From NCBI RefSeq assembly GCF_018310695.1, contig NZ_JAGXCY010000004.1:186001-250000 (forward strand): a stretch of DNA of 64,000 nucleotides, in the 5' to 3' direction. Below, one piece after another: positions 8,199-17,260 of the stretch. Numbering within the stretch: the first letter of the stretch is position 1; each line of letters begins with the position of its first letter. This DNA is from Paenibacillus sp. Marseille-Q4541. Lineage in GTDB: Bacteria; Bacillota; Bacilli; Paenibacillales; Paenibacillaceae. Below the pieces are notes generated by a model that saw only the letters and a program-made list of their open reading frames with translations, was not told the origin of the DNA and did no database searches. The position numbers were made by a program, and so were the translations under genes.

Positions 8199-9497
8199 AT
8201 GAACCCATTGGCTTTACAGCTGAACGAAAGCATTCAAGCAGGCAGCAATCATGTGTACGACATGCTCTCGAAGCTTGGCAAAGAACTTTATTATCCGAAG
8301 GAAGGTATTTTGAGTCAATCGGCAGAAGCATCTAGCCGTGCGAAGAAATACAATGCAACGATCGGGATCGCTACAGAAGGCGGTAAACCGATGCATCTTC
8401 AAGTCATTCAGGAAAAATTATCTGCCTATAAACCACAGGATTTGTACCCTTATGCACCTCCTGCTGGTAAACCGGATCTCCGCGTAGCATGGCGTAATAA
8501 AATGCTCGAAGAGTCCCCGTCATTACAAGGGAAATCATTTGGTAATCCGATCGCTACGAATGCGCTCACCCATGGCCTCAGTATTGTGGCCGATCTATTC
8601 GTAGACGAAGGAGATGCAGTTATATATCCAGATAAAAACTGGGAAAATTACGAGCTCACTTTTGGTGTACGCAGACATGGAAGACTCGTAAACTATCCAT
8701 TGTTTAATGATAAGAACAAGTTTAACAGCACAGGACTTAGAGAAGCCCTGTTCGCCCAGAAGGATCAAGGCAAAGCTATTGTTGTTCTCAACTTCCCAAA
8801 TAACCCGACAGGCTATACTCCAGGAGCTGAGGAAGGCAAAGAAATTGTTGCTGCAATTAAAGATGCGGCAGACGCAGGTATAAATGTAGTTGTCGTAACA
8901 GACGATGCCTATTTCGGGCTCTTCTTTGAAGACTCCCTGCATGAATCACTGTTCGGAAGTCTGACAGGCATTCATCCACGTATTTTGCCTATCAAAGTGG
9001 ACGGGGCAACCAAGGAAGAATTCGTATGGGGCTTCCGCGTTGGTTTCATTACCTATGGTTATGACAATGCCGATGTATTGTCTGCGCTGGAACAAAAAAC
9101 ACTGGGTATTATTCGTGCAACCATTTCAAGTGGACCGCATCCTTCCCAGACCTTTGTACTGGATGCACTGAATTCACCCGATTTTGCTGCACAGAAACAA
9201 GAGAAGTTTGTCATTATGAAAGCACGTGCCAATAAAGTAAAAGAACTGCTCGACAGTGGTAAATATAACGGAGCATGGGAATACTATCCTTTCAACTCCG
9301 GCTACTTCATGTGTCTCAAGCTCACCAAAATTTCTGCAGAAGAACTCCGTAGTCATCTGCTGGATCAATACGGTATCGGTACAATTGCACTCGGTGAACA
9401 TGATCTCAGAATTGCTTTCTCTTCCCTTGAGGAAAGTCAGCTGGAAGATCTGTTTGACCTGATTTATCAAGCGGTTCAAGACCTTACACAAGGCTAA
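8199..9497 (+). CDS. PLP-dependent aminotransferase, class I/II
   Basis: The 432-residue product is a fold-type I aminotransferase. Visible pieces are NFPNNPTGYTPG (about residue 204), the VVTDDAYFG strand with the PLP-contacting Asp and Tyr, and the late LRIAFSSLEE segment. The position usually holding SFSK reads DGATKEEFVWGFRVGF, so the PLP lysine is probably in GATKE. The start is ATG 8199: GGAAGG lies about 9 bases before it, while the ATG at 8190 abuts that site. The substrate is unknown. It lies downstream of the PNPOx-like gene but has its own 175-base upstream gap containing TATAAT near 8095, and ends in a strong terminator. Confidence 0.88.
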   Translation: MNPLALQLNESIQAGSNHVYDMLSKLGKELYYPKEGILSQSAEASSRAKKYNATIGIATEGGKPMHLQVIQEKLSAYKPQDLYPYAPPAGKPDLRVAWRNKMLEESPSLQGKSFGNPIATNALTHGLSIVADLFVDEGDAVIYPDKNWENYELTFGVRRHGRLVNYPLFNDKNKFNSTGLREALFAQKDQGKAIVVLNFPNNPTGYTPGAEEGKEIVAAIKDAADAGINVVVVTDDAYFGLFFEDSLHESLFGSLTGIHPRILPIKVDGATKEEFVWGFRVGFITYGYDNADVLSALEQKTLGIIRATISSGPHPSQTFVLDALNSPDFAAQKQEKFVIMKARANKVKELLDSGKYNGAWEYYPFNSGYFMCLKLTKISAEELRSHLLDQYGIGTIALGEHDLRIAFSSLEESQLEDLFDLIYQAVQDLTQG

Positions 9498-9545
9498 TCA
9501 TTAGTACTGTCTGAAATGAATGATCACCCCATAAACATTAAAAAA

Positions 9546-9584
9546 GGAATCTCCGCCGCAGGCAATGGAGATTCCTTTTTTTTA
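9546..9584 (+). terminator. Terminator of the aminotransferase gene
   Basis: GGAATCTCC (9546-9554) pairs perfectly with GGAGATTCC (9567-9575) and is followed by a run of nine T. Confidence 0.92.
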
Positions 9585-9687
9585 TACATAAAGGCCTTAG
9601 CCCAAACCCTCAAGGTACCCTAATCATAGAATACGTTGTATGCTTCGTATGAGGCGCACGATAACCGATGTGAAAGGGGAATGTACA

Positions 9688-9852
9688 ATGTCTGGATCAA
9701 TGTCTGGATCAATGTCTGGAAATGAAGAAAGAAGCGGATATGGATATGGCGGAGAATATGGCGGAGGTTTCGGCGGAGGTAAAAGTATTGGAGCGATCCT
9801 CGTACTCTTTATCTTGCTCGTCATCATCTCAAAATCGTTCATGCATTACTAA
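9688..9852 (+). CDS. YjcZ-like small Gly-rich sporulation peptide
   Basis: The 54-residue product has three parts: a tandem MSGSMSGSMSG start, a Tyr/Gly-rich stretch (GYGYGGEYGGGFGGG), and a single hydrophobic helix IGAILVLFILLVIISK near the C-terminus. This is the layout of the YjcZ family of small spore-former peptides, whose members end in a similar ILVLFILLVI helix. The start ATG 9688 has AAAGGGGA upstream. The repeats at protein level come from a 12-base DNA direct repeat at 9691-9720. It is flanked by terminators on both sides and so is probably a single-gene unit. Confidence 0.75.
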   Translation: MSGSMSGSMSGNEERSGYGYGGEYGGGFGGGKSIGAILVLFILLVIISKSFMHY

Positions 9853-9889
9853 TTAAAGACCTGTTCTTGTAATCATTAAAAAACAAAAA

Positions 9890-9912
9890 GCCGGGTAAGC
9901 CCGGCCCAGTTT
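9890..9912 (+). terminator. Terminator after the YjcZ-like gene
   Basis: GCCGGG (9890-9895) pairs with CCCGGC (9900-9905), followed by CCAGTTTTC. The A-rich stretch before it allows use by the convergent ecsB transcript as well. Confidence 0.7.
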
Positions 9913-9976
9913 TCTTCCTGCGGATAAATGGCAAGGACTCATTACTTCTTCATGTCAGCCCTCTTGCGCCTTCCAT

Positions 9977-11200
9977 TTATTCCGCATCCTCCTCGTTTGA
10001 CCACTTTTTGCGTTCCGAATTTCGGAACCAGCGGGCAATGAGTATACCTAATGCGAGTGTAATTAGGGTCTCTACCCATCTGCCCCACCCTCCAAAAAGA
10101 AGAGGGATAAACAAAATGATGGCTCCTGCCATTTGCAATTCATACACAAAACCGAGTACCTGATCTCTCCGACTTTTCGGTGTGACCGGATAAATATGAA
10201 TCCAGAAAGAATCATGGTGGTTACGCCTTAGACCCGATAACTGTACGCCTAGCAAAAAGAGGAAAAATAAATAGACACCGCTTCCCCATAAACTACCTGC
10301 CGTCCAATATACAAACAAACCGCCGATCAAAGTAAGCCTTCCTGTGATCCCTAGTAAGTCACTGCGTATGAATGTTTTGGTAATTAGGTATCGAAATGCC
10401 GTTTGCTGCCCCCACCGAAGTCTTTCAGCCAGTGGTGCCAGCCACTTACGAGCATGAACTCGCTGTCTAGAAGCAGGCACCTCTACGAACCAACCAAGTG
10501 TTTTCATCACACGTGCACTCTGATTCTGCTCCGTCTCAATCAGCTGTTCCCAATGGACAGGCAGTTTAACTGGAATCCGGAGAGATGCCAAATATAATCC
10601 AGCAAGCAAGGCGACAAAAATAAGACTTGGCGCGAGCGCATGCCATATAAAAGCATATAGGCTTAGCAAGACAAATACATACCTTATCGTACGATATGTA
10701 AGGCGGGCCGTGCGTGATAACATCTGTTGCTCCGTCCAGCCTCCGAAACTAGCCAAATATTTAAGCAGCAGAAGCAAAAGTAAAAATAAATAAAAGGGCT
10801 TTGGTTCTCCTTCGCTGCGAACATATAGCGGCCACAAGAGAACGAATAACATCACAAGTCCTACTGCCTTGTATGTGATCCCTCTTACAAAGCTCTTCTG
10901 CAAATACAGATTCATCCGATATTCCTGAGGTCTCAGGAATACGATATCCGCTTGCTGTAGATACGTACGGAAACTGCTGAAGATCACGAGCGGAGCAAGC
11001 ACAATCAGCATCACCAGATGGATTGGAAATCCTTCTGGAATATCCTGTACCAATGAAGTGTACCATGCGGAAAAAGCAATCAGAGAGAACCCTAGCATCA
11101 CAGCTACCCCGCTCTGCAGGACGTAGCCGAGATAAGGTGTAATCTGATTCCAGAAGGCCGTGCGCCTAGTTTTCCATAGCTGCTGCAGATCCATCTTCAA
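9977..11200 (-). CDS. ecsB: ABC transporter permease EcsB
   Basis: The 407-residue product is the membrane subunit of the Ecs ABC system, close to the usual length for EcsB. Several hydrophobic helices are visible (about residues 25-48, 60-80, 110-150, 170-205, 300-345, 355-390), with a Trp/Arg-rich soluble middle. In B. subtilis Ecs affects protein secretion, competence and intramembrane proteolysis by RasP; what it transports is not settled. The start ATG 11200 overlaps the ecsA stop by four bases, a sign of translational coupling. No odd features were seen. Confidence 0.9.
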   Translation of the reverse strand: MKMDLQQLWKTRRTAFWNQITPYLGYVLQSGVAVMLGFSLIAFSAWYTSLVQDIPEGFPIHLVMLIVLAPLVIFSSFRTYLQQADIVFLRPQEYRMNLYLQKSFVRGITYKAVGLVMLFVLLWPLYVRSEGEPKPFYLFLLLLLLLKYLASFGGWTEQQMLSRTARLTYRTIRYVFVLLSLYAFIWHALAPSLIFVALLAGLYLASLRIPVKLPVHWEQLIETEQNQSARVMKTLGWFVEVPASRQRVHARKWLAPLAERLRWGQQTAFRYLITKTFIRSDLLGITGRLTLIGGLFVYWTAGSLWGSGVYLFFLFLLGVQLSGLRRNHHDSFWIHIYPVTPKSRRDQVLGFVYELQMAGAIILFIPLLFGGWGRWVETLITLALGILIARWFRNSERKKWSNEEDAE

Positions 11201-11943
11201 TCCCTGCCTTGTACAAGTTGATAGAATAGGTCTTCCAGCGGAGCCTGGCTCATTCCAAACTGTTCACGCAGCTCAGTGAGAGTTCCTTGAGCAATAATTT
11301 TCCCGCTGTGCAAAATAATGAACTTGTCACAATAATTTTCGATCGTCGACAGAATGTGGGAACTAAGCAGAATGGAAGAACCTGATGCACGAATCTCCAT
11401 CATAAAATCCAGCAGGGAGCGAATACCAAGCGGGTCCAGACCCAGGAACGGTTCATCGATAATATAAAGCGGCGGTCTTGCGACAAAAGCACTCATGATC
11501 ATCACTTTCTGACGCATCCCTTTGGATAAATGAGAAGACAATGTATCCTTCTTGTCTCTCATCCGAAACAGATCCAATAAATGATCCACCCGTTCCTCAA
11601 ACTCAGCTTGGGTGACGTTATAAGCACGAGCCGTAAATTCCAAATGCTCCATAACCGTCATTTCCATAAACAGCTCAGGAGACTCGGGAACAAAGGCCAT
11701 CCCACTTTGATAAGATTCGGGGTCCTCTTCACGACGTTTCCCTTGAATTCGAACTTCTCCTTGCTGCGGAACCATCAGACCCAGTATATGCTTCATCGTC
11801 GTACTTTTACCTGCCCCGTTCAGTCCAATCAGACCAACCATCTCACCAGGAGCTACCTGAAAATCAATATTATGCAGCACAGGTTTTTTGGCACTATACC
11901 CTCCGCTGAGATCGCTAATTTGCAGGATCGGTGATTGTTCCAT
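11197..11943 (-). CDS. ecsA: ABC transporter ATP-binding protein EcsA
   Basis: The 248-residue product is an ABC ATPase with Walker A GLNGAGKST (about residue 40), the signature LSKGMRQKV (about 141), Walker B LYIIDEPFLGLDP and the H-loop SSHIL. It should power the EcsB permease at the membrane. ATG 11943 follows GGGGGATATC closely. It overlaps ecsB by four bases and starts 29 bases after the helicase gene on the same strand, so a three-gene transcript (helicase-ecsA-ecsB) is likely. Confidence 0.93.
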   Translation of the reverse strand: MEQSPILQISDLSGGYSAKKPVLHNIDFQVAPGEMVGLIGLNGAGKSTTMKHILGLMVPQQGEVRIQGKRREEDPESYQSGMAFVPESPELFMEMTVMEHLEFTARAYNVTQAEFEERVDHLLDLFRMRDKKDTLSSHLSKGMRQKVMIMSAFVARPPLYIIDEPFLGLDPLGIRSLLDFMMEIRASGSSILLSSHILSTIENYCDKFIILHSGKIIAQGTLTELREQFGMSQAPLEDLFYQLVQGRD

Positions 11944-11972
11944 GATATCCCCCCGCTTTCTTCTAAATAGAC

Positions 11973-13325
11973 TTATTGGTCTTTCTTCTTATCCTTAAGC
12001 CACTTCGGAGCTCCTTTGTTCTTCCGATCACGATCTCTTTCATTTTTGCGTCCCGGAACAGAAGAAGATTGCTCACTTGAACGACTTCCCGTACTACTTG
12101 TCCGTGCAGAAGGTTTAGACCGAAATGCGGAAGCCTGGGAAGACTCACTCGATTTAGTATAAGAACGCTGTGGTCTGCTTGACGAAGCAAATGGTTTATC
12201 TTTAATTTCCCCACCTTGCATTGCCCGTTCAATCAGCTCAATGCCAAGCTCCCTAGCAAATTTGCGCATAATAAAGGTTTCCTTCTCGCCAACGATCGAT
12301 ACCACTGTACCTGTCTTGCCCATTCGTCCCGTTCTTCCTGCCCGGTGAACGTAATGATCAGAATCGAAAGCCGGATCGAAGTTAATAACGAGCGGTAAAT
12401 CTTGAATATCAAGACCACGTGCAGCTACATCACTTGCGATCAACAGCTTGATCTGTCCGTCCCGAAAAGCTGCCAGGACACGAGTTCGAGTCATTTTATC
12501 AGCATCACCATAGAGGGCTGCGGCAGAGATCCCTAGATAGTTCATCTTCGCTTCCACTTCGGAAATCGTCTCGGCATTATTTGCAAACACGATCGCTTTA
12601 GAAGGATCAAAATGACGAACGACACGGCGAAGCATATCGATCTTCTCACGCTCTCCAGCTACAAAATACAAATGCGTCAATCCTGTTGCCGTCATTTGCT
12701 CCGGATCAATTCCTATTGTGACCTTGTCTTTCATTTCACGTTCAGCCAGCTTTCTTGTTCCTTCATCCACCGTAGCGGACAAGAAAACAAGCTGACGATC
12801 TCTCAGGGCACTACGCAAGATGTGATTCACATCACCTGCACCGCCAAGTTGGAACACTTGATCAGCTTCATCAATGACGATGGTTTTAACCTGATGCATC
12901 TTCAATTTGCGCACCTCAATAAGCTCACGAACCCGCCCAGGAGTACCCACGACAATCTCGGGATGCTCCCTCAGCTTCTCGATCTGACGCTTGATCGCAG
13001 CACCACCAATGAGTCCAAGTGTTTTAATTCCTTTATATGCACCGTACATTTCTGCTTCCCTTACAATTTGCATAGCAAGTTCCTGCGTTGGTGCCAAAAT
13101 CAATTTTTGCGTGCCTTTAATTTCCGTATCTACGGTTTCCAAGAGCGGCAGCAAATAAGCTAACGTCTTTCCTGTTCCTGTCTGGGAACGAGCAAGCACA
13201 TCTTTCCCTTCCCGTATAACGGGAATCGTCTGCTCCTGCACTGGAGAAGGTTCAGTTATCCCTCTCTCACTGAGAAGTTGTATCAAATCCGGGTTCAACC
13301 CGAGTGAATCAAAACTTGTTGTCAT
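11973..13325 (-). CDS. DEAD-box RNA helicase
   Basis: The 450-residue product has the helicase motifs in order: Q motif (SPVQEQTIP), I SQTGTGKT, Ia PTQELA, Ib TPGR, II DEAD, III SAT, then DVAARGLDIQD (V) and HRAGRTGR (VI). A Ser/Arg/Lys-rich disordered tail follows from about residue 380 and ends GAPKWLKDKKKDQ, typical of RNA-binding tails. It unwinds RNA in ribosome assembly, mRNA decay or cold adaptation; I cannot say which Csh paralogue it matches. The start ATG 13325 has GGATGG about 10 bases upstream. It lies upstream of ecsAB. Confidence 0.93.
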   Translation of the reverse strand: MTTSFDSLGLNPDLIQLLSERGITEPSPVQEQTIPVIREGKDVLARSQTGTGKTLAYLLPLLETVDTEIKGTQKLILAPTQELAMQIVREAEMYGAYKGIKTLGLIGGAAIKRQIEKLREHPEIVVGTPGRVRELIEVRKLKMHQVKTIVIDEADQVFQLGGAGDVNHILRSALRDRQLVFLSATVDEGTRKLAEREMKDKVTIGIDPEQMTATGLTHLYFVAGEREKIDMLRRVVRHFDPSKAIVFANNAETISEVEAKMNYLGISAAALYGDADKMTRTRVLAAFRDGQIKLLIASDVAARGLDIQDLPLVINFDPAFDSDHYVHRAGRTGRMGKTGTVVSIVGEKETFIMRKFARELGIELIERAMQGGEIKDKPFASSSRPQRSYTKSSESSQASAFRSKPSARTSSTGSRSSEQSSSVPGRKNERDRDRKNKGAPKWLKDKKKDQ

Positions 13326-13408
13326 TAAAAGTCCATCCTTTGTTAAGAAATCAATTACATTTCATTATATGCGAAAATGAGCAATGTACCAAATACGTTC
13401 TTATACCA

Positions 13409-13462
13409 GGTATAAAAAAACAAAAAAATAAAGCCCCTGAGCATGTAATTCCCCAGGAGCTT
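13409..13462 (-). terminator. Terminator of the SDR gene
   Basis: On the minus strand, AGCTCCTGGGG pairs imperfectly with CTCAGGGGCT around a short loop and is followed by TTTATTTTTTTG. It lies directly after the SDR stop at 13467. Confidence 0.7.
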
Positions 13463-13466
13463 CCCC

Positions 13467-14243
13467 TTATTTTCGATTCATCAATCCATAGGTCAACTTG
13501 TCCGCAAACCTTGGAAACAACTGATAAAAACGCATACCAAAAGCCGCAGAACGCGGAAGGTTCACTTCTTCTTTGCGCCGAATGATAGCCTGTACAATCT
13601 GGTCAGCTACATATTCAGGTTTCATAATAAACCCGCGCAGATTTTTGATATAACCGCCATCAGGATCTGCCTGTTCAAAGAAAGGGGTATCAATAGGACC
13701 TGGATTAATTGTTGTTACCTGAACACCGGACTTTCTTAATTCCTGTCTCAGTGCATTACTGAATCCCAGAACAGCATGTTTTGTAGCCGTGTAGGATGCT
13801 GATTTCGCAGTACCAATTTTCCCTGCCATCGAAGCAACGTTCACAATTTGTCCGGTTCCTGCTTCCAGCATGTAAGGTAACACGGATTTCGTTACACGTA
13901 CCGTTCCCATGTAATTCACATTCATCATATCTTCAAAAGCAGAGATCGGCATATCAACGAGCTGTTCAAATTGTCCATACCCTGCATTATTCAGCACGAT
14001 ATCAATCTTTCCGTATTTCTCTATTACTTGCTCTACTCTTGTCTGTACTTCACTTACATCCGTTACATCCAGTTTCAACCACTCATGAGTGCCACCAATA
14101 GACTGACTGATGTCTATAAGCTTCTTCTCCGATCTTGCAGTCAATATGGGAATAGCACCTTCCGCACTCAGCTTCTGTGCACATATCGCACCGATCCCGC
14201 TTGATGCTCCTGTAATCAGTACAACCTGACCTTGTAACTTCAT
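13467..14243 (-). CDS. Short-chain dehydrogenase/reductase
   Basis: The 258-residue product is a classical SDR. It shows the TGASSGIG dinucleotide motif (about residue 11), NNAG (about 88), the catalytic Ser in VNVASMAG, and YTATK with the Tyr and Lys (about 152-156), followed by NPGPIDTPF. It reduces or oxidises an unknown carbonyl or alcohol using NAD(P)(H). The hydrophobic C-terminal stretch is short and gives no membrane anchor. ATG 14243 follows GGAGG by about 10 bases. It is a single-gene unit with its own terminator. Confidence 0.9.
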   Translation of the reverse strand: MKLQGQVVLITGASSGIGAICAQKLSAEGAIPILTARSEKKLIDISQSIGGTHEWLKLDVTDVSEVQTRVEQVIEKYGKIDIVLNNAGYGQFEQLVDMPISAFEDMMNVNYMGTVRVTKSVLPYMLEAGTGQIVNVASMAGKIGTAKSASYTATKHAVLGFSNALRQELRKSGVQVTTINPGPIDTPFFEQADPDGGYIKNLRGFIMKPEYVADQIVQAIIRRKEEVNLPRSAAFGMRFYQLFPRFADKLTYGLMNRK

Positions 14244-14347
14244 CTACATTTATCCTCCAGCCTGCAGTTCGCTATATTCCTACTATGATAATGTACTCTT
14301 ATGTAAAAAACAAAATGGTATAGGCGAGCTGCAAGGGAAAGACGGAA

Positions 14348-14806
14348 TTAAGAGATCATGACCTGAATATCCAGCTCACCAATACCGTCCATCGTGATGG
14401 GTATACATAATGCCTGACTAACAAGATCCAAACCTGGATGAGAGGATTTCATAACCTGAGGTGGAGTAATATCAACGGAATAACCCTGATTGTACAAAAT
14501 GGTGCTTGCATTACCACTGATCATATTACCCAGTTCTGAAATTGCACTTTGACCCATTTCGTCCATCTCGGCAATGATAAATCCACCCATCATCGCTGAG
14601 ACGATACGTAGTGCCACCTGCTCCTGAATTCCAAAAACAACGTTTCCGTTCAGTTGACCTGTCATTCCGATCATGATCCATATATGATCTTCAACGTGCT
14701 CCACATTTTTGATACCCAGTTTACCGGTGGAAGGTGAAATTTGAATCAGTTGTTCAAATACGAGCCGTGCGGACTCCAAAAACGGATTGATCACTTCGGC
14801 TTTCAA
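14348..14806 (-). CDS. cheX: Chemotaxis protein CheX (CheY-P phosphatase)
   Basis: The 152-residue product belongs to the CheC/CheX/FliY family, which dephosphorylates CheY-P. The family motif is visible as SAISELGNMISGNAST, holding the Glu and Asn that position water (about residues 90-105). It has one such motif, as CheX does. The protein starts MKAEVINPFLESARLVFEQL, a common CheX beginning. It is not near other chemotaxis genes. ATG 14806 follows AAGGGGG. On the minus strand a TATAAT lies at about 14867-14872. Confidence 0.85.
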   Translation of the reverse strand: MKAEVINPFLESARLVFEQLIQISPSTGKLGIKNVEHVEDHIWIMIGMTGQLNGNVVFGIQEQVALRIVSAMMGGFIIAEMDEMGQSAISELGNMISGNASTILYNQGYSVDITPPQVMKSSHPGLDLVSQALCIPITMDGIGELDIQVMIS

Positions 14807-15325
14807 CGATTACGCCCCCTTACTGGGTTAATGGTCACGAACCAAAAGTCCCATTCTAATTAACAATATTATACTTGAAGCCACACTAAAATTCATTACG
14901 AATTCAAGCCAAAGGCCTATAATAATTGTTATCGACAGGAAAGAAGTGATTATTTATACATTTATAAGAAGTACAAACGATTCAAATGAAACGAACCCAT
15001 ATAAGTCCAAAGATTCAGTCAATTTATAATCGGTAGTTCCGCACACCTACATTTTCATTATTCAGTCCCTAAATCCAAAGAAAGAATCATGTCCTGTAGG
15101 CAAGTAGTGCTTCCTCCCTTCATCCATCACTTCTTTTTCGCCTTTAGGCAAATCCATTTTTCAGGTTTTCTATTAAAAATGAAGACATGGAAACCACGCC
15201 CAGCGTTGCCCTACTCCAGTCAATCACCTATAATTTATATTAACAGGGATCACAGGCATCCACGCTAACGATCATTTGGATAACGATTTGCAATCATCGC
15301 ACCCTTTAATGTCAGGAGGCACGTC
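14807..15325. other. Intergenic region between cheX and a LysR gene
   Basis: This 519-base stretch is AT-rich. It should hold the cheX promoter (a TATAAT on the minus strand near 14870) and the LysR-gene promoter near its right end. Short frames with weak ribosome sites exist, for example at about 14948, but none is convincing. I see no repeat or riboswitch. Confidence 0.5.
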
Positions 15326-16228
15326 ATGAACATCAGTCAACTGGAGACACTGATCACGATTTCCAAAACGATGAGCTTCCGAAAAGCCGGAGAACTTCTT
15401 AATCTGACACAACCTGCCGTGTCGGCTCAAATCAAAAGCCTCGAAGACGAGTTTCGTACCGTCCTTGTTGACCGTACGCAGCCGGTTACGCTAACAGATC
15501 GCGGTAAAGTATTCCTGAGCCACGCGGAACGGATTCTTGATATTGTGAATGAGCTCAAACTCAAACTTACTGACCTAGATCAAAATCCACAAGGTCATAT
15601 TGTGCTCGGAACTACGACTTCTATCGCGATTCAGATTCTCCCGCGGATTCTGTCCTATTTTCAAGATCAATTTCCTCTGATCAAAACCAGCATACAATCT
15701 ATGCCCTCCTCTCAAATTTATGAACAAGTAGAAAGTGGCATGATCGATGTCGGAATCGGTTATCTTATTGAACGTAACCCGAATTTAAATACGTCAGTGC
15801 TTTATTACGATACGTTTGAACTCGTAGTGTCACCCCATCATCCGCTCGCTAAGAAAAAACATGCAACCATTGATGTACTAGGTACAACCCCTCTGATCAT
15901 GCTTTCTCCCGATACGGTGGGACGCCGTTTTGTGGATGCCGTTCTAGATAAGCACCAGATTGAGCCTAATGTAGTCATGGAATTGTCCAGTAGTGAGGAA
16001 GTAAAAAGAATGGTGGAGCTGGATCTTGGAGCGGCAGTTATATCCAAACAGGCTACTGCAAGTGAACTTCGTTCGGGTTCTCTCGTTATGATCCCACTCA
16101 GCGATCTTGAGGTCGCCCATCCCGTTGGTGTCATATACAAATCCAGCCGATATTTGAATTCAGCTATGCAGCAGTTTCTGAGTGACCTGAAAGGAATGCC
16201 GGAAACTCAGTTTGTCAGTTCCGAATAG
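15326..16228 (+). CDS. LysR-family transcriptional regulator
   Basis: The 300-residue product has the LysR winged helix at residues 1-65, with MSFRKAGELLNLTQPAVSAQIKSLE, and a periplasmic-binding-like effector domain from about 90 to 295. Members respond to small metabolites and bind T-N11-A sites. ATG 15326 has AGGAGG upstream. Only 17 bases separate it from the PHP phosphatase gene that follows, so the two are cotranscribed, which is unusual since LysR genes more often diverge from targets. The effector is unknown. Confidence 0.93.
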   Translation: MNISQLETLITISKTMSFRKAGELLNLTQPAVSAQIKSLEDEFRTVLVDRTQPVTLTDRGKVFLSHAERILDIVNELKLKLTDLDQNPQGHIVLGTTTSIAIQILPRILSYFQDQFPLIKTSIQSMPSSQIYEQVESGMIDVGIGYLIERNPNLNTSVLYYDTFELVVSPHHPLAKKKHATIDVLGTTPLIMLSPDTVGRRFVDAVLDKHQIEPNVVMELSSSEEVKRMVELDLGAAVISKQATASELRSGSLVMIPLSDLEVAHPVGVIYKSSRYLNSAMQQFLSDLKGMPETQFVSSE

Positions 16229-16245
16229 AATAGGAGGCTTTCACC

Positions 16246-17055
16246 TTGAAATTTGATCTGCACACCCATCACTTCCGCTGTGGTCACGCAAATGGAACCA
16301 TAAGGGATTACGTAGAAGCTGGAATATCCGAAGGACTTCAAGTGATTGGTATTTCGGACCATACCCCTTACTTTGGAAGTGAAGAAGAACAGCCTTTTCC
16401 GAAAATTGCGATGGCAAAAAGCGAGTTAGCAAATTATGTTCAGGAAGTGCTTGCACTCAAGAAAGAGTATGCTGGAAAGATTGATGTCCTGCTCGGGATA
16501 GAATCTGACTTTTTCCCCGAATTTGCCGAAATATATCGTGAAACGCTATGCAAGTATCCGTTTGATTATATTATCGGTTCTGTACATAGTACGGGCGGAA
16601 TTAGCATTTTCAACAAAAATCGTTGGAAAGATCATGATGAAGAAGCCAGCATCAAGGTGAAAAAAGCTTATTATGAATTGATTAGGCAATCAGCCAGAAG
16701 CGGAATGTTTCAGATCCTGGGTCATATTGATGCCATGAAAGGCAATTATCCTCCTTTTGCAAAGATTCCCGCAGCACAAGCGATAGACGACACGTTGAAG
16801 GTCATTGCAGAAGAGCAGATTGCCATTGAAATTAATACATCCGGTAAAACGAAACTTAGCGGTGGATGGTACCCTGCTGATGATATTCTGGAGCGAGCAC
16901 ATTATTATGGCGTCTACGTTACCTTTGGTTCTGATGCACATAAACCAGAGCGTGTCGGGGAGGATTGGGATGACGTTCGCAGGAAACTGAAGGAAATCGG
17001 TTTCAAGAACTGGGTCTATTACAAACAAAAAGAAATGCAAGTCGTTCCGTTATAA
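16246..17055 (+). CDS. PHP-domain histidinol-phosphatase-like protein
   Basis: The 269-residue product is a PHP-family phosphoesterase. It begins KFDLHTHHFRCGHA, the first metal-binding motif, with GISDHTPYF (about 35), GSVHSTGG (about 110), GHIDAMK (about 160) and FGSDAHKPERVG (about 230) providing further metal ligands. These match histidinol-phosphatases of the HisJ/HisK type, which act in histidine biosynthesis, but no other his gene is nearby. The start codon is TTG at 16246, with AGGAGG 8 bases upstream. It lies 17 bases after the LysR gene. Confidence 0.85.
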   Translation: MKFDLHTHHFRCGHANGTIRDYVEAGISEGLQVIGISDHTPYFGSEEEQPFPKIAMAKSELANYVQEVLALKKEYAGKIDVLLGIESDFFPEFAEIYRETLCKYPFDYIIGSVHSTGGISIFNKNRWKDHDEEASIKVKKAYYELIRQSARSGMFQILGHIDAMKGNYPPFAKIPAAQAIDDTLKVIAEEQIAIEINTSGKTKLSGGWYPADDILERAHYYGVYVTFGSDAHKPERVGEDWDDVRRKLKEIGFKNWVYYKQKEMQVVPL

Positions 17056-17108
17056 TTTAATACCATGCTAATTTCTTAGCTGGAAATGTTCGTTATTTTA
17101 CCTGTATA

Positions 17109-17147
17109 CAAAAAAGTGGACCCGCTGAGCAAGCTCACGGGTCCTAA
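17109..17147 (-). terminator. Terminator of the AAC(3)-to-EamA operon
   Basis: GGACCCG and CGGGTCC flank a 13-base centre at about 17118-17144. On the minus strand the stem is followed by ACTTTTTTG, giving a U-run about 115 bases after the EamA stop. The plus side has only a weak T stretch. Confidence 0.75.
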
Positions 17148-17260
17148 CTGCATATTTTATATTATCAAAAAGGGGGTCATGAGATCAGTTTACCCTGTCT
17201 CTGTTAGAGTTTAGTTTCAGCAATATTTCAATTGTGTAACAAAGATATGTTAATGATATA

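Noticed and set aside
14948..15030. A 27-codon GTG frame in the cheX-LysR gap
   Set aside because: The ribosome site is weak and the peptide has no family pattern.
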